From Elymus sibiricus (Eukaryota > Streptophyta > Magnoliopsida > Poales > Poaceae), in the NCBI GenBank assembly GCA_039707655.1, contig CM077675.1:416887162-416951161 (forward strand): 64,000 nt of DNA. Reading direction: 5' to 3'. Below, in pieces: positions 23,491 through 35,514 of the stretch (its first letter is position 1; each line of letters opens with the position of its first letter). Under the pieces are notes generated by a model. It was not told where the DNA came from, made no database searches, and saw only the letters and a list, made by a program, of their open reading frames with translations. Made by a program: the position numbers and the translations under genes.

Positions 23491-26400
23491 TGATAACCCA
23501 CAAGTGTAGGGGATCGTTTGTAGCCTTTTTCGATAAGTAAGAGTGTCGAACCCAACGAGGAGCTAAAGGTAGAACAAATATTCCCTCAAGTTCTATCGAC
23601 CACCGATACAACTCTACGCAAGTTAATGCTTGCTTTACCTAGAACAAGTATGAAACTACTTTGTAGGTGATAGGATAGTTTGCACAAATAACACTAGAAG
23701 TACTTAGTGGGAATAAAACTACGAGTAAATTGCAAGATACTGAAAGTTAGTTGTTTAGTAGAAAGCTTTTGTCAATCAAGAATGTTATTTGTCCCTAGGC
23801 AATTGATAACTAGACTGGTAATCATTCTTGCAATTTTATATCAGGGAGAGGCATGAGCTAACATACTTTCTCTATTTGGATCATATGCACTTATGATTGG
23901 AACTCTAGCAAGCATCCGAACTACTAAAGATCATTAAGGTAAAACCCAACCATAGCATTAAGTATCAAGTCCTCTTTACTCCCATATGCAACAACCCACC
24001 TACTCCGGTCTGTGTATTCTGTCACTCACGCCACCCACCATAGGCAAATCATGAACACATTGCAACACCCTACAGCGAGGGTCCCTCACGTTTGCGCGAG
24101 ACGGACGGCACCGTAGGACAGCACCATAATAAAATATACAATCATACCAACCACGATCATCAATTAGCCCATAGGACAAAGCGGATCTACTCAAACATCA
24201 TAGGATAGCCATATATCATTGGAAAATAGTATATGGAGTTGAGCACCATGTTTAAGTAGAGATACAGCGGGGAGAAGGGGAGTTACACCGTTGCATAGAG
24301 GGGGAGAGAGTTGGTGTTGACGGCGGCGAAGTTGTTGGAGTAGATCGCTGTCACGATGCTTGCCCCGGCGGCGTTCCGGCGCCACCGGGAGAGAGCCCTG
24401 CTACTTCTTGAGCTTGCGTTGGTTTTCCCTTGAAGAGGAAAGGGTGATGCAGCAAAGTAGATAAGTATTTCCCTCAGTTGTTGAGAACCAAGGTATCAAT
24501 CCAGTAGGAGATACAAGCAAGTCCCCAATCTTCGCACCTACACAAACAATCAAACACTTGCACCCAACGCTATAAAGGGGTTGTCAATCCCTTCACGGTT
24601 ACTTGCAAGGATGAGATCTGATAGATATAGATATAGAAGATTACTAAAACGAAAAGTAAAACAAAAGTAAAAAGATTGCAACAAAGTATTTTTGGTGTTT
24701 TTTGGTTTATAGATCTGAAAATATAATATGGAAAATAGACCCGGGGGCCATAGGTTTCACTAGAGGCTTCTCTCATGAAGGAAAATAATACGGTGGGTGA
24801 ACAAATTACTGTCGAGCAATTGATAGAAAAGCGAATAATTATGAAGATATCCAAGGCAATGATTATGCATATAGGCATCACGTCCGTGTCAAGTAGACCG
24901 AAACGATTCTGCATCTACTACTATTACTCCACACATCGACCGACTCCTGCCTGCATCTAGAGTATTAAGTTCATGAAGAACAGAGTAACGCATTACGTAA
25001 GATGACATGATGTAGAGGGATAAACTCAAGCAATATGATGAAAACCCCATCTTTTTATCCTTGATGGCAACAATACAAATACGTGCCTCGCTACCCCTAC
25101 TTTGTCACTGGGTGAGGACACCGCAAGATTGAACCCAAAACTAAGCACTTCTCCCATTACAAGAATTACCAATCTAGTTGGCCAAACCAAACCAATAACT
25201 CGAAGAGACTTGCAAAGATATGAAATCATGCATATAAGAATTCAGAGAAGATTCAAATAATATTCATAGATAATCTGAACATAAACCCACAATTCATCGG
25301 ATCTCGACAAGCACACCGCAAAAGAGTATTACATCGGATAGATCTCCATGAAGATCAAGAAGAACATGGTATTGAAGAACATAGAGAGAGAAGAAGCCAT
25401 CTAGCTACTAGCTATGGACCCGAAGGTCTGAGGTGAACTACTCACGCATCATCGGAGGGGCAATGGAGTTGATGTAGATGCCCTCCGTGATCGAATCCCC
25501 CTCCGACAGATTACCGGAAAAGGCTCCAAGATGGGATTTCACAGGAACAGAGGCTTCCGGCGGCGGAAAAGTATTTTCGTGGCTCTTTTTGGTATTGGGG
25601 GGGAATTTATAGGACGAAGAATAGGGTTAGGAGGCCTGCTGGGGGGCCACAAGCCAGGGGGCGCCCCCCCTAGGGCGCGCCCTGCAGGCTTGTCGCCTCC
25701 CGGCAGGTCTCCTGCCTTCATCTCCAAGTCTGGTAGGTTTCTTCTGGTCCAAGAAAAATCATCGCGAAGATTTTATTCCGTTTGGACTCCGTTTAATATT
25801 CCTTATCTGCAATACTCAAAAACAAGGAAAAAACAGAAACTGGCACTAGGCTCTAGGTTAATAGGTTAGTCCCAAAAATAATATAAAATAGCATATTAAT
25901 GCATATAAAACATCCAAAACAGATAATATAATAGCATGGAATAATCAAAAATTATAGATACGTTGGAGACTTATCAAGCCCCCTCCTTCTTCTTCTTCCT
26001 TGGCCTCCCCCCTAGATGGGAGGAGAGTTCCCCCTCTGGTCCATGGCCGCCATGGCGGCGGAGGGGCAGGAGCCCCTCCTAGATTGGATATCCCTCTATG
26101 TTCTCTTGTGTTTCACGTTCCTGTTTTCTGGCCGAAAATCGTTTCTTATATTCCTGGAGATCCGTAACTCCGATCGGGCTGAAATTTTGAGGGGATTTTT
26201 ATCCAAAAATTAGCTTCCTTGCGCCCGAAGGAGAGCTCCAACTCACATACGAGGTGGGCAGCACCCACCAGGCCGCGGTTAGGCCCCCTGGCCGCGCCCT
26301 GATGTATCGTGGGGGCTGTGGGCCTCCGTTTGCGTTGATTCCACTTCTCAAAATTCACAAATATTTCAAAAAAAATCTCCGTAAATTTTTATCGCGTTTG

Positions 26401-26581
26401 GACTTCGTTTGATATGGTAATTTTGCGAAACAAAAAACATGCAACAAACAGGAACTGGCACTGGGCACTGGATCAATAGGTTAGTCCAATAAATCATATA
26501 AATTCTTACCAAAAGTATGTGAAAGTTGTATAATATTGGCATGAAACAATCAAAAATTATAGATACGATGGAGACGTATCA
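23491..26581 (-). repeat. Athila-like LTR, minus strand, with nested solo LTR
   Basis: On the plus strand it begins TGATAACCCACAAGTG and ends GAGACGTATCA. Without the nested solo LTR and its duplication it is 1,508 bp, close to the 1,518 bp of the Athila-like LTR at 19795-21312, whose 3' end it shares in wording (the block after CTCCTCGTTGGGTTCGAC). It is unusual in having a primer site on its left and a purine tract on its right: it is a middle LTR between two internal regions. Confidence 0.88.
24399..25976 (-). repeat. Solo LTR nested in the Athila-like LTR, minus strand
   Basis: It starts TGCTACTTCTTGAGCTTGCG and ends GAGACTTATCA on the plus strand and is 1,578 bp long. AGCCC flanks it on both sides (24394-24398 and 25977-25981). 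The minus-strand text (starting TGATAAGTCTCCAACGTATC) is that of a Triticeae gypsy LTR of the Fatima/Sabrina kind. No internal region is present. Confidence 0.92.
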
Positions 26582-27295
26582 GCATCCCCAAGCTTAATTC
26601 CTGCTCGTCCTCGAGCAGGTAAATGATAAAAAAAGATATTTTTTGATGTGGAATGCTACCTAGCATAATCTTAATCATATATCTAATCATGGCATGAATA
26701 TTAACACACAAGTGATTCAAAGCAATAGTCTAGTTTTGACATAAAGACATTAATACTCAGGCATCCCAACAAACAATCATGTCTTTCAAAATATCAAGGC
26801 TAAAGAACGCTATCCCTACAAAGTCATATAGACTTGTCATGCTCTATCTTCTTAACACAAAGTATAAATCATGTACTACCCCGGTGTCAGCCAAGCAATT
26901 GGTTCATACTTTTTAACGCGCTTCAGCATTTTCAACTCTCACGCAATACATGAGCGCAAGCCATGGATATAGCACTATGGGTGGAATAGAATGCGGTGGT
27001 AGGTTTCAAAGGGGTAAAAGTGGAGAAGAAAGTCTCGCATCAACTCAGCGTATCAACGGGCTATGGAGATGCCCATCAATAGATATCAATGCGAGGAATA
27101 GGGATTGCCATGCAACGGATGCACTAAGAGCTATAAGTGTATGAAAGCTCAATATGAAACTAAGTGGGTATGCATCTAACTCTATATGAAAAATTCCCAC
27201 TAGTATATGAAAGTTACAACACAGGAGACTCTCTATATGAAAAACATGGTGCTACTTTGAAGCACAAGTGTGGAATTAGCATGCCCCTATTCCTT

Positions 27296-27391
27296 CTTCT
27301 TTCATTTTTTTTCTTTCTTTTTTTTTCTTTTTTTTTCTTTTTTTCTTTTTTTTCTTTTTATTTTTTTTCTATTTTTTTCTTTTTTTTCTTT
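27296..27391. repeat. Low-complexity T/C tract
   Basis: About 95 bases are almost entirely T with scattered C, a long polypurine run on the minus strand, within the 3' internal region of the Athila-like remnant. Confidence 0.85.
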
Positions 27392-28299
27392 GTCCGGAGC
27401 CTCATCCCGACTTGTGGGGGAATCATAGTTTCCATCATCCTTTCATCACTGGGGCATGCTCTAATAATGAATAATGATGATCATCACACTTATATTTACT
27501 TACAACTCAATATTACAACGATAGTAAAACAAAGCATGACTCTATATGAATGCAATGATCTAGCATAGCAAAGATATCAAAAAATGGACAAGCCATGGAA
27601 ACATCATGCTAGCTATCTTGCGATCATGTAATGCAATATGACAATGAATGCTCAAGTCATCAAAACGGAGGCGGTGGAAGTTGCATGGCAATATATCTCG
27701 GAATGACTATGGAAATGCCATAATAAATAGGTATGGTGGCTGTTTTGAGGAAGATATAATAAGGCTTATGTGTGATAGAGCGTATCATATCACGGGGTTT
27801 GGATGCACCGGCGAAGTTTGCACCGACTCTCGAGGTGAGAAAGGGCAATGCACGGTACCGTAGAGGCTAGCAAATTGCGAAAAAGTAAGAGTGCGTATAA
27901 TCCATGGACTCACATTAGTCATAAAGAACTCATATACTTATTGCAAAAGTTTTATTAGCTCTCTCGAAGCAAAGTATTACTACACATGCTCCTAGGGGGG
28001 AGGTTGGTAGGAGTTAACCATCGCGCGCCCCCGACCTTCACACAAAGATAGACAATCAAGAATAAATTGTGCTCCAACTTCCTAGCATAACGGGAGACTA
28101 TACGTGCATGCTTCGGGAATCACAAACCTTAACACCAATATCTTACTAAACACGATCATCCACTAGTACCTCCCACATATTATTATCTCTATATCGCAAA
28201 ACTATTGCAAGGAATCAAACATGTCATATTCAGTGATCCCTAAGTTTTATGTAGGATTTTATGACTAGCCAAATGATCAATTCATGTTGACTCTCTAAA

Positions 28300-28515
28300 T
28301 AGATTTAAGTGAAGCAAGAGAGTTTAATTCTTTCTACAAAATACCATGCTCTAATAAATATAAGTGAAGCAAAAGAGCATTCTTCAAATAACGGTTTTCT
28401 ATGTGAAGAGAAACAGGCAATCCAAACTTCAAATGATATAAGTGAAGCACATGAAGCATTCTATAAAGTCATACTCAAAAGATATAAGTGAAGTGCAATG
28501 AGCATTCTATAAATT
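28300..28515. repeat. Degenerate tandem repeat with core ATAAGTGAAGC
   Basis: The core (AT or TT)AAGTGAAG recurs four times at spacings of roughly 55-75 bp, each time followed by a variant of GAGCATTCT(A)(T)AAA. It lies in the non-coding internal region. Confidence 0.6.
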
Positions 28516-28960
28516 AACCATGGACTATCTCATACCAGCATGGTGCATAAAATAAAAGTGAAAACTAAACGCAAAAGACGCTCCAAGATTTGCACATATC
28601 ACATGAATGAAACGAATCCGAAAACATACTGATACTTGTTGAAGAAAGATGGGATGCCTTCCGGGGCATCCCTAAGCTTAGACGCTTGGGTCTTCTTGGA
28701 TATTTACTTGGGGTGCCTTGGGCATACCCAAGCTTGAACTCTTGCCTCTCCTTCTTCTCCTCATATCGAGACCTCCTCGATCTTCGAACACTTCATCCAC
28801 ACAAAATTTAACAGAAGACTGGTAAGATCCGTTAGTATAATAAAGAAAAATACTACTTTAAGTACTGTTTCAAACCAATTCATATTTTATATTTGCATTA
28901 TCCCTGCTGTATTATAACTTTTCTATGGCTTACACCATCGATAAAATCGATAGTTTCAGT

Positions 28961-29111
28961 AAAAAAACATGTAACAAACAGGAACTGGCACTGGGCACTG
29001 GATCAATAGGTTAGTCCAATAAATCATATAAATTCTTGCCAAAAGTATGTGAAAGTTGTATAATATTGGCATGAAACAATCAAAAATTATAGATACGACG
29101 GAGACGTATCA
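28961..29111 (-). repeat. LTR end fragment of the Athila-like element
   Basis: These 151 bp nearly match 26431-26581, including the terminal GAGACGTATCA. On the minus strand this is the first 150 bp of a 5' LTR whose remainder, together with the primer site and gag, has been deleted. Confidence 0.85.
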
Positions 29112-29783
29112 TTGAGCGGCTGCAACATGGCCGCCACCGCCACCTGCTGCCGCGGTTACAGACCCGCCGCCACACTCCAGCCGGCGTTGTCCGCCATCAC
29201 CGTCGAGGAGATCAAGATCGGAACCGCCGCAACGATCACGAGCAGCTGACGCGCGAGAAGAAGGATGCCGTCGTCGAGCCGCTCGGGCTTTGCTCTAACG
29301 TCGTCGCCGGCTGCGGCGGAAAGGAGAGTGGTGGCGGGGGACCGGAGGAGGAAGGCGGGGACGCCCCGGTGCGGCGCGACGGTGCCGCACAGGAGCGGGG
29401 GGAGGGGAGATGGCGGCGGAGTAAGGATCCGGCGGCGGCGCTAAATCGAGGCTCTAGTCCTCCTGGTCGCTAGTCCCCCTCCCGATCCTTTTTTTATGCA
29501 ACTCTCTTATGATTTGAAAGAGATGTGGTGAATAAAATGTTTTTTGATGATGCAACGTCACTTCATGACGATCGTGTTGATAACGTGTTGCGTGTTTGGA
29601 TCTAAGGCAAGAGCTAAGTTATACGTTTGATATAGAGGAAAATCTGACTTTTGATAGGAATTAAAGTATATACTGCACATGACCGAGTACAAAGACGCTT
29701 ATACATACACCAGAATATAAACTGAATTGCATTCGTTCTCCAACGGCGGTGGGCGGCGCTTCAGGCCGATCGGTCGGCCCAGC
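29112..29783. other. Region between TE remnant and UGT gene
   Basis: 29112-29475 is GC-rich and Gly/Ala/Arg-coding in several frames without a convincing ORF; it may be a gene relic. 29476-29783 is AT-rich and forms the 3' flank (likely 3' UTR) of the glycosyltransferase gene on the minus strand. No clear AATAAA signal was seen. Confidence 0.5.
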
Positions 29784-31330
29784 TTAACATCCGCCGCAAC
29801 GCCGCGTTAGCTCGTCGACGAACTCATCGAAGCTCCTCTGCGATGACCCGCCGGGCGCCGCGGCGGCCTCGAGTGTCGCCCTCACCTTCTTCACAGCCTC
29901 CCGGAGCTCCTCCCCCTCTTTCCCGCACATCACGCGCTCGATCCTCGCCTTCACCTCGTCGGCGAACACCGCGGCACGATCCCCGATGGTCACGCCGACG
30001 CGCCACTCCCGCACGACGAGCCGCCGGTTGGTGAACTGGTCGGTGAGCAGAGGGAAGCACAGCATGGGCACTCCCGCCCACACGCTCTCTAGCACAGAGT
30101 TCCACCCGCAGTGCGTCAGGAAGCCACCCACCGCGGCGTGGGAGAGCACCTCCACCTGGCAGCACCACGGCACCACCAGCCCGCGCCCGGCGGACGCCGC
30201 CGCGAACCCCTCGGGCAGCGGGTTCGGGTCGTCGGAGCTCACGATGTCCGGCCGCATCACCCACAAGAACCTCGCGCCGCTGGCGAGGACTCCCCCGGCG
30301 ATCTCGTGCAGCTCCTGCTTGGTGACGTGCGCGTAGCTGCCGAAGGAGATGTAGAGCACGGACCCCGCCGGCTGCGCGTCCAGCCAGTGGGAGCAGTCGG
30401 ACTCGGCCCACATGGAGGTGGCGACGGCGCTGCGGGCGAAGCCGGCGGGGAAGATGGGCCCCACGGCGTAGAAGGGCTTCTCGACGCGGAGCGCGGCGAT
30501 GGTGGACGGCTCCAGCTCCTCCACGGTGTTGCAGAGGACGTAGTCGGCGCCGCGCGCCTCCTCGAACGCCTTGAAGATGACGCGGTGCACCACGCTGGTG
30601 GTGTCCGTCTCCTGCAGGTACGACATGAGCTCGTGCGGCTCGATCGCCGTCACGCCCGGGATGTATGTGATCGTGTCCTTCCGAGGCTCTGCAGCACATC
30701 CTAGAAAGGATCTTCAAAATCGATTCCATGGCAGACTATTTCGCGTTGAATTGAAACATGAGCATATGGGAGTTGCTCACCGTTGCATCCGAAGTGGCCG
30801 TTCTCGGTGAGCAGGTGGACGTGGTAGTAGAGGTTGAAGATGAGCGCGGGCTCCGTCCAGAAGGACACGTACGCGATGCCGAACTTCCTGGCCAGGGTCG
30901 CCGGCCAGACGAAGAAGGTGTCGGCGACGAGGCAGGTGGCGGCCGGGTCGACGACGACGCGGCCGAGCACCTCCTCGACGTGCCCGGAGAGCGCGTGGAG
31001 CAGCGAGCCGTGGAACTCGTCGTGGTGCAGCGACCGGTCGAACCCCACGGGGAGGCCGTCGCTGACGAGCTCGTAGCGCACGTCCATCCCCGCCGAGCGC
31101 ACGCCGGCGAAGAAGTCGTGCCCGGCCGGGTCGACGCCGAGCGCGCGCGCCGTCTGGTCGTGCACGGCCTCCGTGGTGACCACCGTCACGGCGAAGCCCC
31201 GCGCCGCCAGCCGCATCGCGAGGTGAGTCTCCGGGATGATGTGGCCCTGCAGAGGGTACACCACCACCACCGCGTGCGGCTTGCCCTTGCAGCCGCCGCT
31301 CGCCGCTACGCCGGCCTCCTTTTGCGCCAT
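29784..31330 (-). CDS. UDP-glycosyltransferase, UGT86 type, two exons
   Basis: Exon 1 is 31330-30781 and exon 2 is 30688-29784; joined they give 484 codons and a stop, the usual length for plant family-1 glycosyltransferases. The start ATG 31330 lies in CATCATGGCG and puts the conserved HAVVVVYPLQGH at residues 19-30, with His30 the likely catalytic base. ADTFFVW supplies the probable Asp partner. The C-terminal half carries an intact 44-residue PSPG box (residues 358-401, 30167-30036), from WCCQVEVLSHA to PLLTDQ, with HCGWNS in the middle. The last Gln is typical of UDP-glucose users. Phrases such as SFWTEPAL, NLYYH and ADYVLCNTVEELEP match the UGT86A group. The enzyme would glycosylate a small acceptor in the cytosol; the acceptor is unknown. 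There are no stops or frameshifts, and third positions are GC-rich as in many grass genes. Confidence 0.93.
30689..30780 (-). other. Intron of the UGT86-type gene
   Basis: This 92-bp phase-1 intron starts GTGAGC and ends CTGCAG on the minus strand. Splicing joins AACG to AGCCTCGG and keeps the frame (CNEPRKD). Reading through would end at an in-frame stop at 30701. The intron is AT-rich relative to the exons. Confidence 0.88.
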
Positions 31331-32343
31331 GATCACGGAGTGTAGATGGCTAATTCCTCGGGTTTTCTGCGAACCGTCGCTCTCGCCTTTCATTTGTACT
31401 ATGATTCCGCCGTCCACGTCGGTGTGACCCCATGGCGCGTCGTGCCAATAACGCAAGACTTGAGCACCGCCCGGGGACCGGCTTATTATCAAATCCGTCG
31501 TTATCTCTTCGCCGCCGGTCGGCATCCGATTCGATCGCTTGGCATGCCGCATGTAGCGTGATTTCTACTGGCTACCGCATGCAAGTAGTGGTGTTTTTTC
31601 TGAACTAGCATAATGCCCGTGCGTTGCTACGAACCATAAAAAAGATGATGAGATACTCCTGCTTTAAGAGATCATCGAAAGATGATGATGTCGTATGACT
31701 ATTGCATGGTTTATAATTAAAAAGAGATCGTAAATATAATAAAAGGTCATGTTATAGGCATTGATGATTTTTAAGCGACCGTTGTAGGTCCTTCGCGAGA
31801 TTTATAGTGAGATAACATTTTAAATTTTAAAACATAGGTGAATGGTCGTGAGTAATTTGAATGCACGAGATCGTGGATTTGGTAGGAGGACAACGTCTAC
31901 GACCACGTTGAAATTGCAATGTGTTCGCTCTCTCCCGAAAAAAGAATGTGTTCATTCCCTTCTGTTATGCTATAGAACTGGAAGAATTGGTTGGGTAGAG
32001 AAATTAATATAAATGCCATGATTTTGAACTGGAGTCGTATGCATTTATAATCTGTGTTTTTATAAGAGTGTTATTCTCATATTAGGGTAGTAGTGTATTT
32101 GTTTATTTGAGATAGGTCTCACAAAAGTAACATTTGTTTATTCTCTTTTGAAAAGCTGCTAGTCTCACATGTGGATATAAGTGCATTTGTTTATTTGTGT
32201 GGCCATACATGTGAACTCACCATCAACTCCAACCTTTATAAGTAGGAAAGATAATCTGGCGTTTCGATCTGTATGGGCCGGGGGTGTGATGTAGCTGACA
32301 ATGATCCACGGATAAGGCACGTCCCTGTATTTCCCAGCCGTGC
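31331..32343. other. Upstream region of the UGT gene and AT-rich spacer
   Basis: The frame upstream of ATG 31330 stays open to 31552, but its composition and the UGT family length favour treating it as 5' UTR and promoter. No strong TATA box is seen. From about 31600 the sequence is AT-rich. The phrase TAATGCCCGTGCGTTGCTACG (31612-31632) resembles a motif common in grass transposon ends, but its family was not identified. Confidence 0.45.
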
Positions 32344-32346
32344 TTA

Positions 32347-34448
32347 GAGCATCTACAGCCAGACCCCTCATACCCTCCTCAAACGACCGAGCAGGCCACC
32401 CGATCACTGCCCGATCACAAAAAATCGACCCAGACGGGCCTCTCAAACCCTCCTCAAACGCCCGGGCTGACCGGCACCCCTCATTTCCAGCCCAAATATG
32501 GGGCGGATATGGGGGAGCCCGGGCGCGCCTAGGCACGCCTGCCACGTCAGACCCGACAGCCCGACCCTACCTCTAATTGCCCCCAAATCGACCCCGCGAA
32601 GTGCCAGATCCATTTGGTGTTATCCTCTCTTCTTCCTCCTCGTGCCGTCTGTCTCCCAGCTCCGCCGCCGCGCGCGCTCCGTCGCCTAGTAGCCTCTGCT
32701 CTCCCAGCTGCTCGGTCAGAAGGACCATCTCTCCTGACCTCGCCGCAGAGGATGTCATCCCCGGCCCGGAAGACACCGCGGTATGTCCGGCAACTCTCTG
32801 CCTCTGCCTTGCGCGGGATGTGTTTGACAGAATGTCTGACCGGATTTGTTCGTCAAATTTGTAGGAGAAACGATGGATTCTGATGCTTCGTCTGGCGAGG
32901 AGTATGGACCGACGCAGCTTGATCAACTGATTCAAGAAGAGTTCTTCGATTCATCAGATTCGGACGAAGAAGTGGACATGATCATGCTCATGAGCATGGA
33001 ATAGGAAATGGACCGGCAAGTGGAGCATATTCTCAATTTCAAGGGCTCAATCAAAGGGAGAAGAGTCATCAATCGGGATAGGGTATCCGGAGCAAAGCTA
33101 CTGCAGAAGGATTACTTTGATCCGAACCCAAGATTTCCAGATGATCCATGGTTTCGTCGTCGTTTTCGCATGCGAAAACCATTGTTTTTGCGCATTGTGG
33201 AGGCAGTGGAAGCACATGATGACTACTTCAAGCTCACAAGGGATTGCTGCGGTCAACTCTCTTTCTCTGCCAAGCAGAAGTGCACGACTGCTATGAGGAT
33301 GCTTGCACTTGGTACTGCGGCAGATGCCGTTGGTGAGATGGTCAGGATGGGGGGGAGTACATGCCTGAAAACTACTATCAAGTTTGCCTGTGCTGTGGTG
33401 CAGGTGTTTGGAGCAGAGTATCTGAGAGAGCCAAATGCGCATGACACGGAGAAGTTGTTGGCTATTGGAGAGGCCAGAGGGTTTCCAGGAATGCTTGGAT
33501 CAATCGATTGCATGCGTTAGCAATGGAAGAACTGCCCCAAAGGTTTGCGAGGAATGTATCAAGGTCACACAAAAGAGGCCACCATCATACTAGAGGCGGT
33601 GGCATCACATGACTTATGGATTTGGCATGCTTTCTTTGGAATGACAGGTTCTCACAACGACATCAACGTGCTTCAGCGATCTCCGGTGTTCAGGAGGCTT
33701 TGCAACAGGGAATCACCTCCGTGCAACTATACCGTCAACGACTGAGACTACAACATGGGATACTATCTTGCCGATGGCATATATCCTCAGTGGGCTGCAT
33801 TTGTCAAGACCATATCCGAACCATATGGCAGAAAGCAAAAGCACTTCGCAACAATGCAGGAAGCGGCTAGGAAGGATGTGGAGAGGGCATTCGGAGTGCT
33901 GCAAGCGTGTTGGAGAATTGTTCGTGGGGCTGCAATGATGTGGGAACAAGAAACTTTATGGCAGCTGATGATATGTTGTGTTATTTTGCACAATATGATC
34001 GTCGAGGATGAGGGTGATGGTGTAGCCCACACCAATGATTTTGAAGCACCTGGACAACAAGTTGAAACTCCTGAAGATCAAGATGTGGTTCAGCTTATGA
34101 ACTTTCTGCAGATGCATCAGAACCTGCGAGATCATCACGTGCACACGCAACTACTCAATGAGCTGGTGGAGCATATGTGGACCTACAATGGAAATCAAAG
34201 AGCAGATGATTGATTGTGCACTTCCAATAAATTTGATGTAAACACTTCTTATTTTTGGTACCAACACTTGTTTTACGTGCGACGTTTAGTATCGGATGAT
34301 CGACGTGCATGGCTTTGTATGGATTTGAGAGTCCGGATTTGAGGCATGTGGATGCACAGAGCGAAATATGAGGGGCTGCGCCCGCGTGCCCGGGCACGTC
34401 CGCGGGCGTATAGGGGGCCGGATTTGCAAGTTCCGGCTGTAGATGCTC
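32347..34448 (+). mobile_element. PIF/Harbinger transposon with broken transposase
   Basis: Terminal inverted repeats GAGCATCTACAGCC (32347-32360) and its complement GGCTGTAGATGCTC (34435-34448) are flanked by the 3-bp duplication TTA (32344-32346 and 34449-34451), the hallmark of PIF/Harbinger. Length is 2,102 bp. It carries a transposase-related ORF but no clear Myb-like second ORF, so it was probably non-autonomous even before the stops arose. Confidence 0.93.
32873..34213 (+). pseudogene. PIF/Harbinger transposase, three in-frame stops
   Basis: One frame runs from ATG 32873 to 34213 (447 codons). It is interrupted only by TAG 33002-33004, TAG 33518-33520 and TGA 33743-33745. Family landmarks: an acidic N-terminus, a helical DNA-binding region (FRRRFRMRKPLFLRIV), the first catalytic Asp in GSIDCM, the second in GSHNDINVLQRSP, and the Glu region in AARKDVERAFGVLQ. 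DGIYPQWAAFVKT is also typical. The second stop falls where the family has Trp after CMH; the His is read as Arg. All three stops could result from single C-to-T or G-to-A changes, as expected from decay of methylated DNA. The product would be a nuclear DDE transposase cutting at the TIRs. Confidence 0.92.
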
Positions 34449-34958
34449 TTAGAGCATCCGCGGACCCTCAAACGACCGCGGACGTGGGCAGTGATCGAGT
34501 AGCCATCAAATTTCCTTCGCTGCATCCGAATACCTCGTATGTAAAACTTTAAACCCATATAAAGCATTCAAAGAGGAAAACCTACGTATTATGTAGATCA
34601 ACTAAAACCTATACTACCCTACTCTTAGTCGGAGATGTCCACGATCATTGTGCCTGGCTCCGGATACATGGGCGACAGCCGCAACTCCGGCTCGTCCGCG
34701 TTGGCCTCCGCCTCCTCGGCCTCCAGTTCGGCGAAACGCACATCGGCCACCGCCCGTTCTTACCGGACGAACCGTCGGTTGGCCTCGACATAGGCCTCAT
34801 CCCGGACGAACCGTCAGTGGCCTTGACATAGGCCTCATCCTCGATGGACTCCAAGATGGCGATCTGCTCCATCATCTCCGTCACTTGGACAACCTCGAAC
34901 TCTGCCATGCCATCCTAGCAAAGCCCGCAACCGACTCCAGCTCCGCCATGCCATCCTC

Positions 34959-35129
34959 CTACCCCTCATCCTCCTCCTTGGGCCCCGGCTCCTGCTCCCT
35001 CTCCTCCTCCTTCTCCGGCGCCGGCGAATCCAGAGGTAAGCTCGCGTTGATCCGAGCCGCACGCCTAGTCCGGATCTTCTCGAGCATTTGACAACGCCAC
35101 TCTGGCGTTAGCATAACGTAGGTGGTCAT
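34959..35129 (-). CDS. 56-aa ORF with TTYxxLTPE motif, Harbinger-associated
   Basis: From ATG 35129 the ORF reads MTTYVMLTPEW, then RTRRAARINASLPLDSP and an acidic end, stopping at TAG 34959-34961. An upstream in-frame ATG (35144) is separated from it by a TAG, so the ORF may be a truncated form of a longer one. It is clearly related to the plus-strand ORF at 39128-39469. Function unknown; the basic RRAARI block followed by an acidic tail could bind DNA or protein. Confidence 0.5.
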   Translation of the reverse strand: MTTYVMLTPEWRCQMLEKIRTRRAARINASLPLDSPAPEKEEEREQEPGPKEEDEG

Positions 35130-35514
35130 CTTCTATCGGGCCATGGCAGAGGCAGACGGCGAGGCAAGAGGGAGACAAAGAGGGAGAGAAGTGGATGGAC
35201 TCAGGCTGGCGACGCAACGAGGGAGGAACCGAATGTTGCTAGGGCTAGAGGAGGTTGTCCGTCTTAAATAGCCGGACCTTGGCCCTCGGGCGGCGAACCA
35301 GAGCGACGACACACGGCGTTCACACCTCCACTAGAGGTGACGACCGTCAGAACGTTGCGTTTCCGTGCAATTACGTGTGAGACCTGGTCATCAGTCCGAT
35401 GTGACGCCCGGGGCACCCCATATCCGTATGAGATTTGAGGGGTGTCGGTCGACCAGACGTTTGATATCGGTTTGAGGCGCCCGAGCGGGTCAGATTTTTT
35501 TGACCGGTCACTAA

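Larger units (their letters stand above)
26582..28960 (-). other. 3' internal region of a minus-strand Athila-like element
   Basis: The tract TTAAGCTTGGGGATGC (minus strand, 26582-26597) directly precedes the LTR start and is the polypurine tract. The rest is non-coding: an uninterrupted T/C-rich run at about 27296-27391, degenerate repeats near 28300-28510, and an AAGCTTGGGTATGCCC block near 28720. Gag-pol is missing, so this is a 3' internal remnant. Confidence 0.7.

Noticed and set aside
30111..31345. Plus-strand frames of about 195-197 codons
   Set aside because: They are antisense shadows of the GC-rich UGT gene.
31331..31552. Upstream in-frame extension of the UGT ORF
   Set aside because: It would add 74 residues before the conserved N-terminal strand; family length and the ATGGCG context favour the start at 31330.
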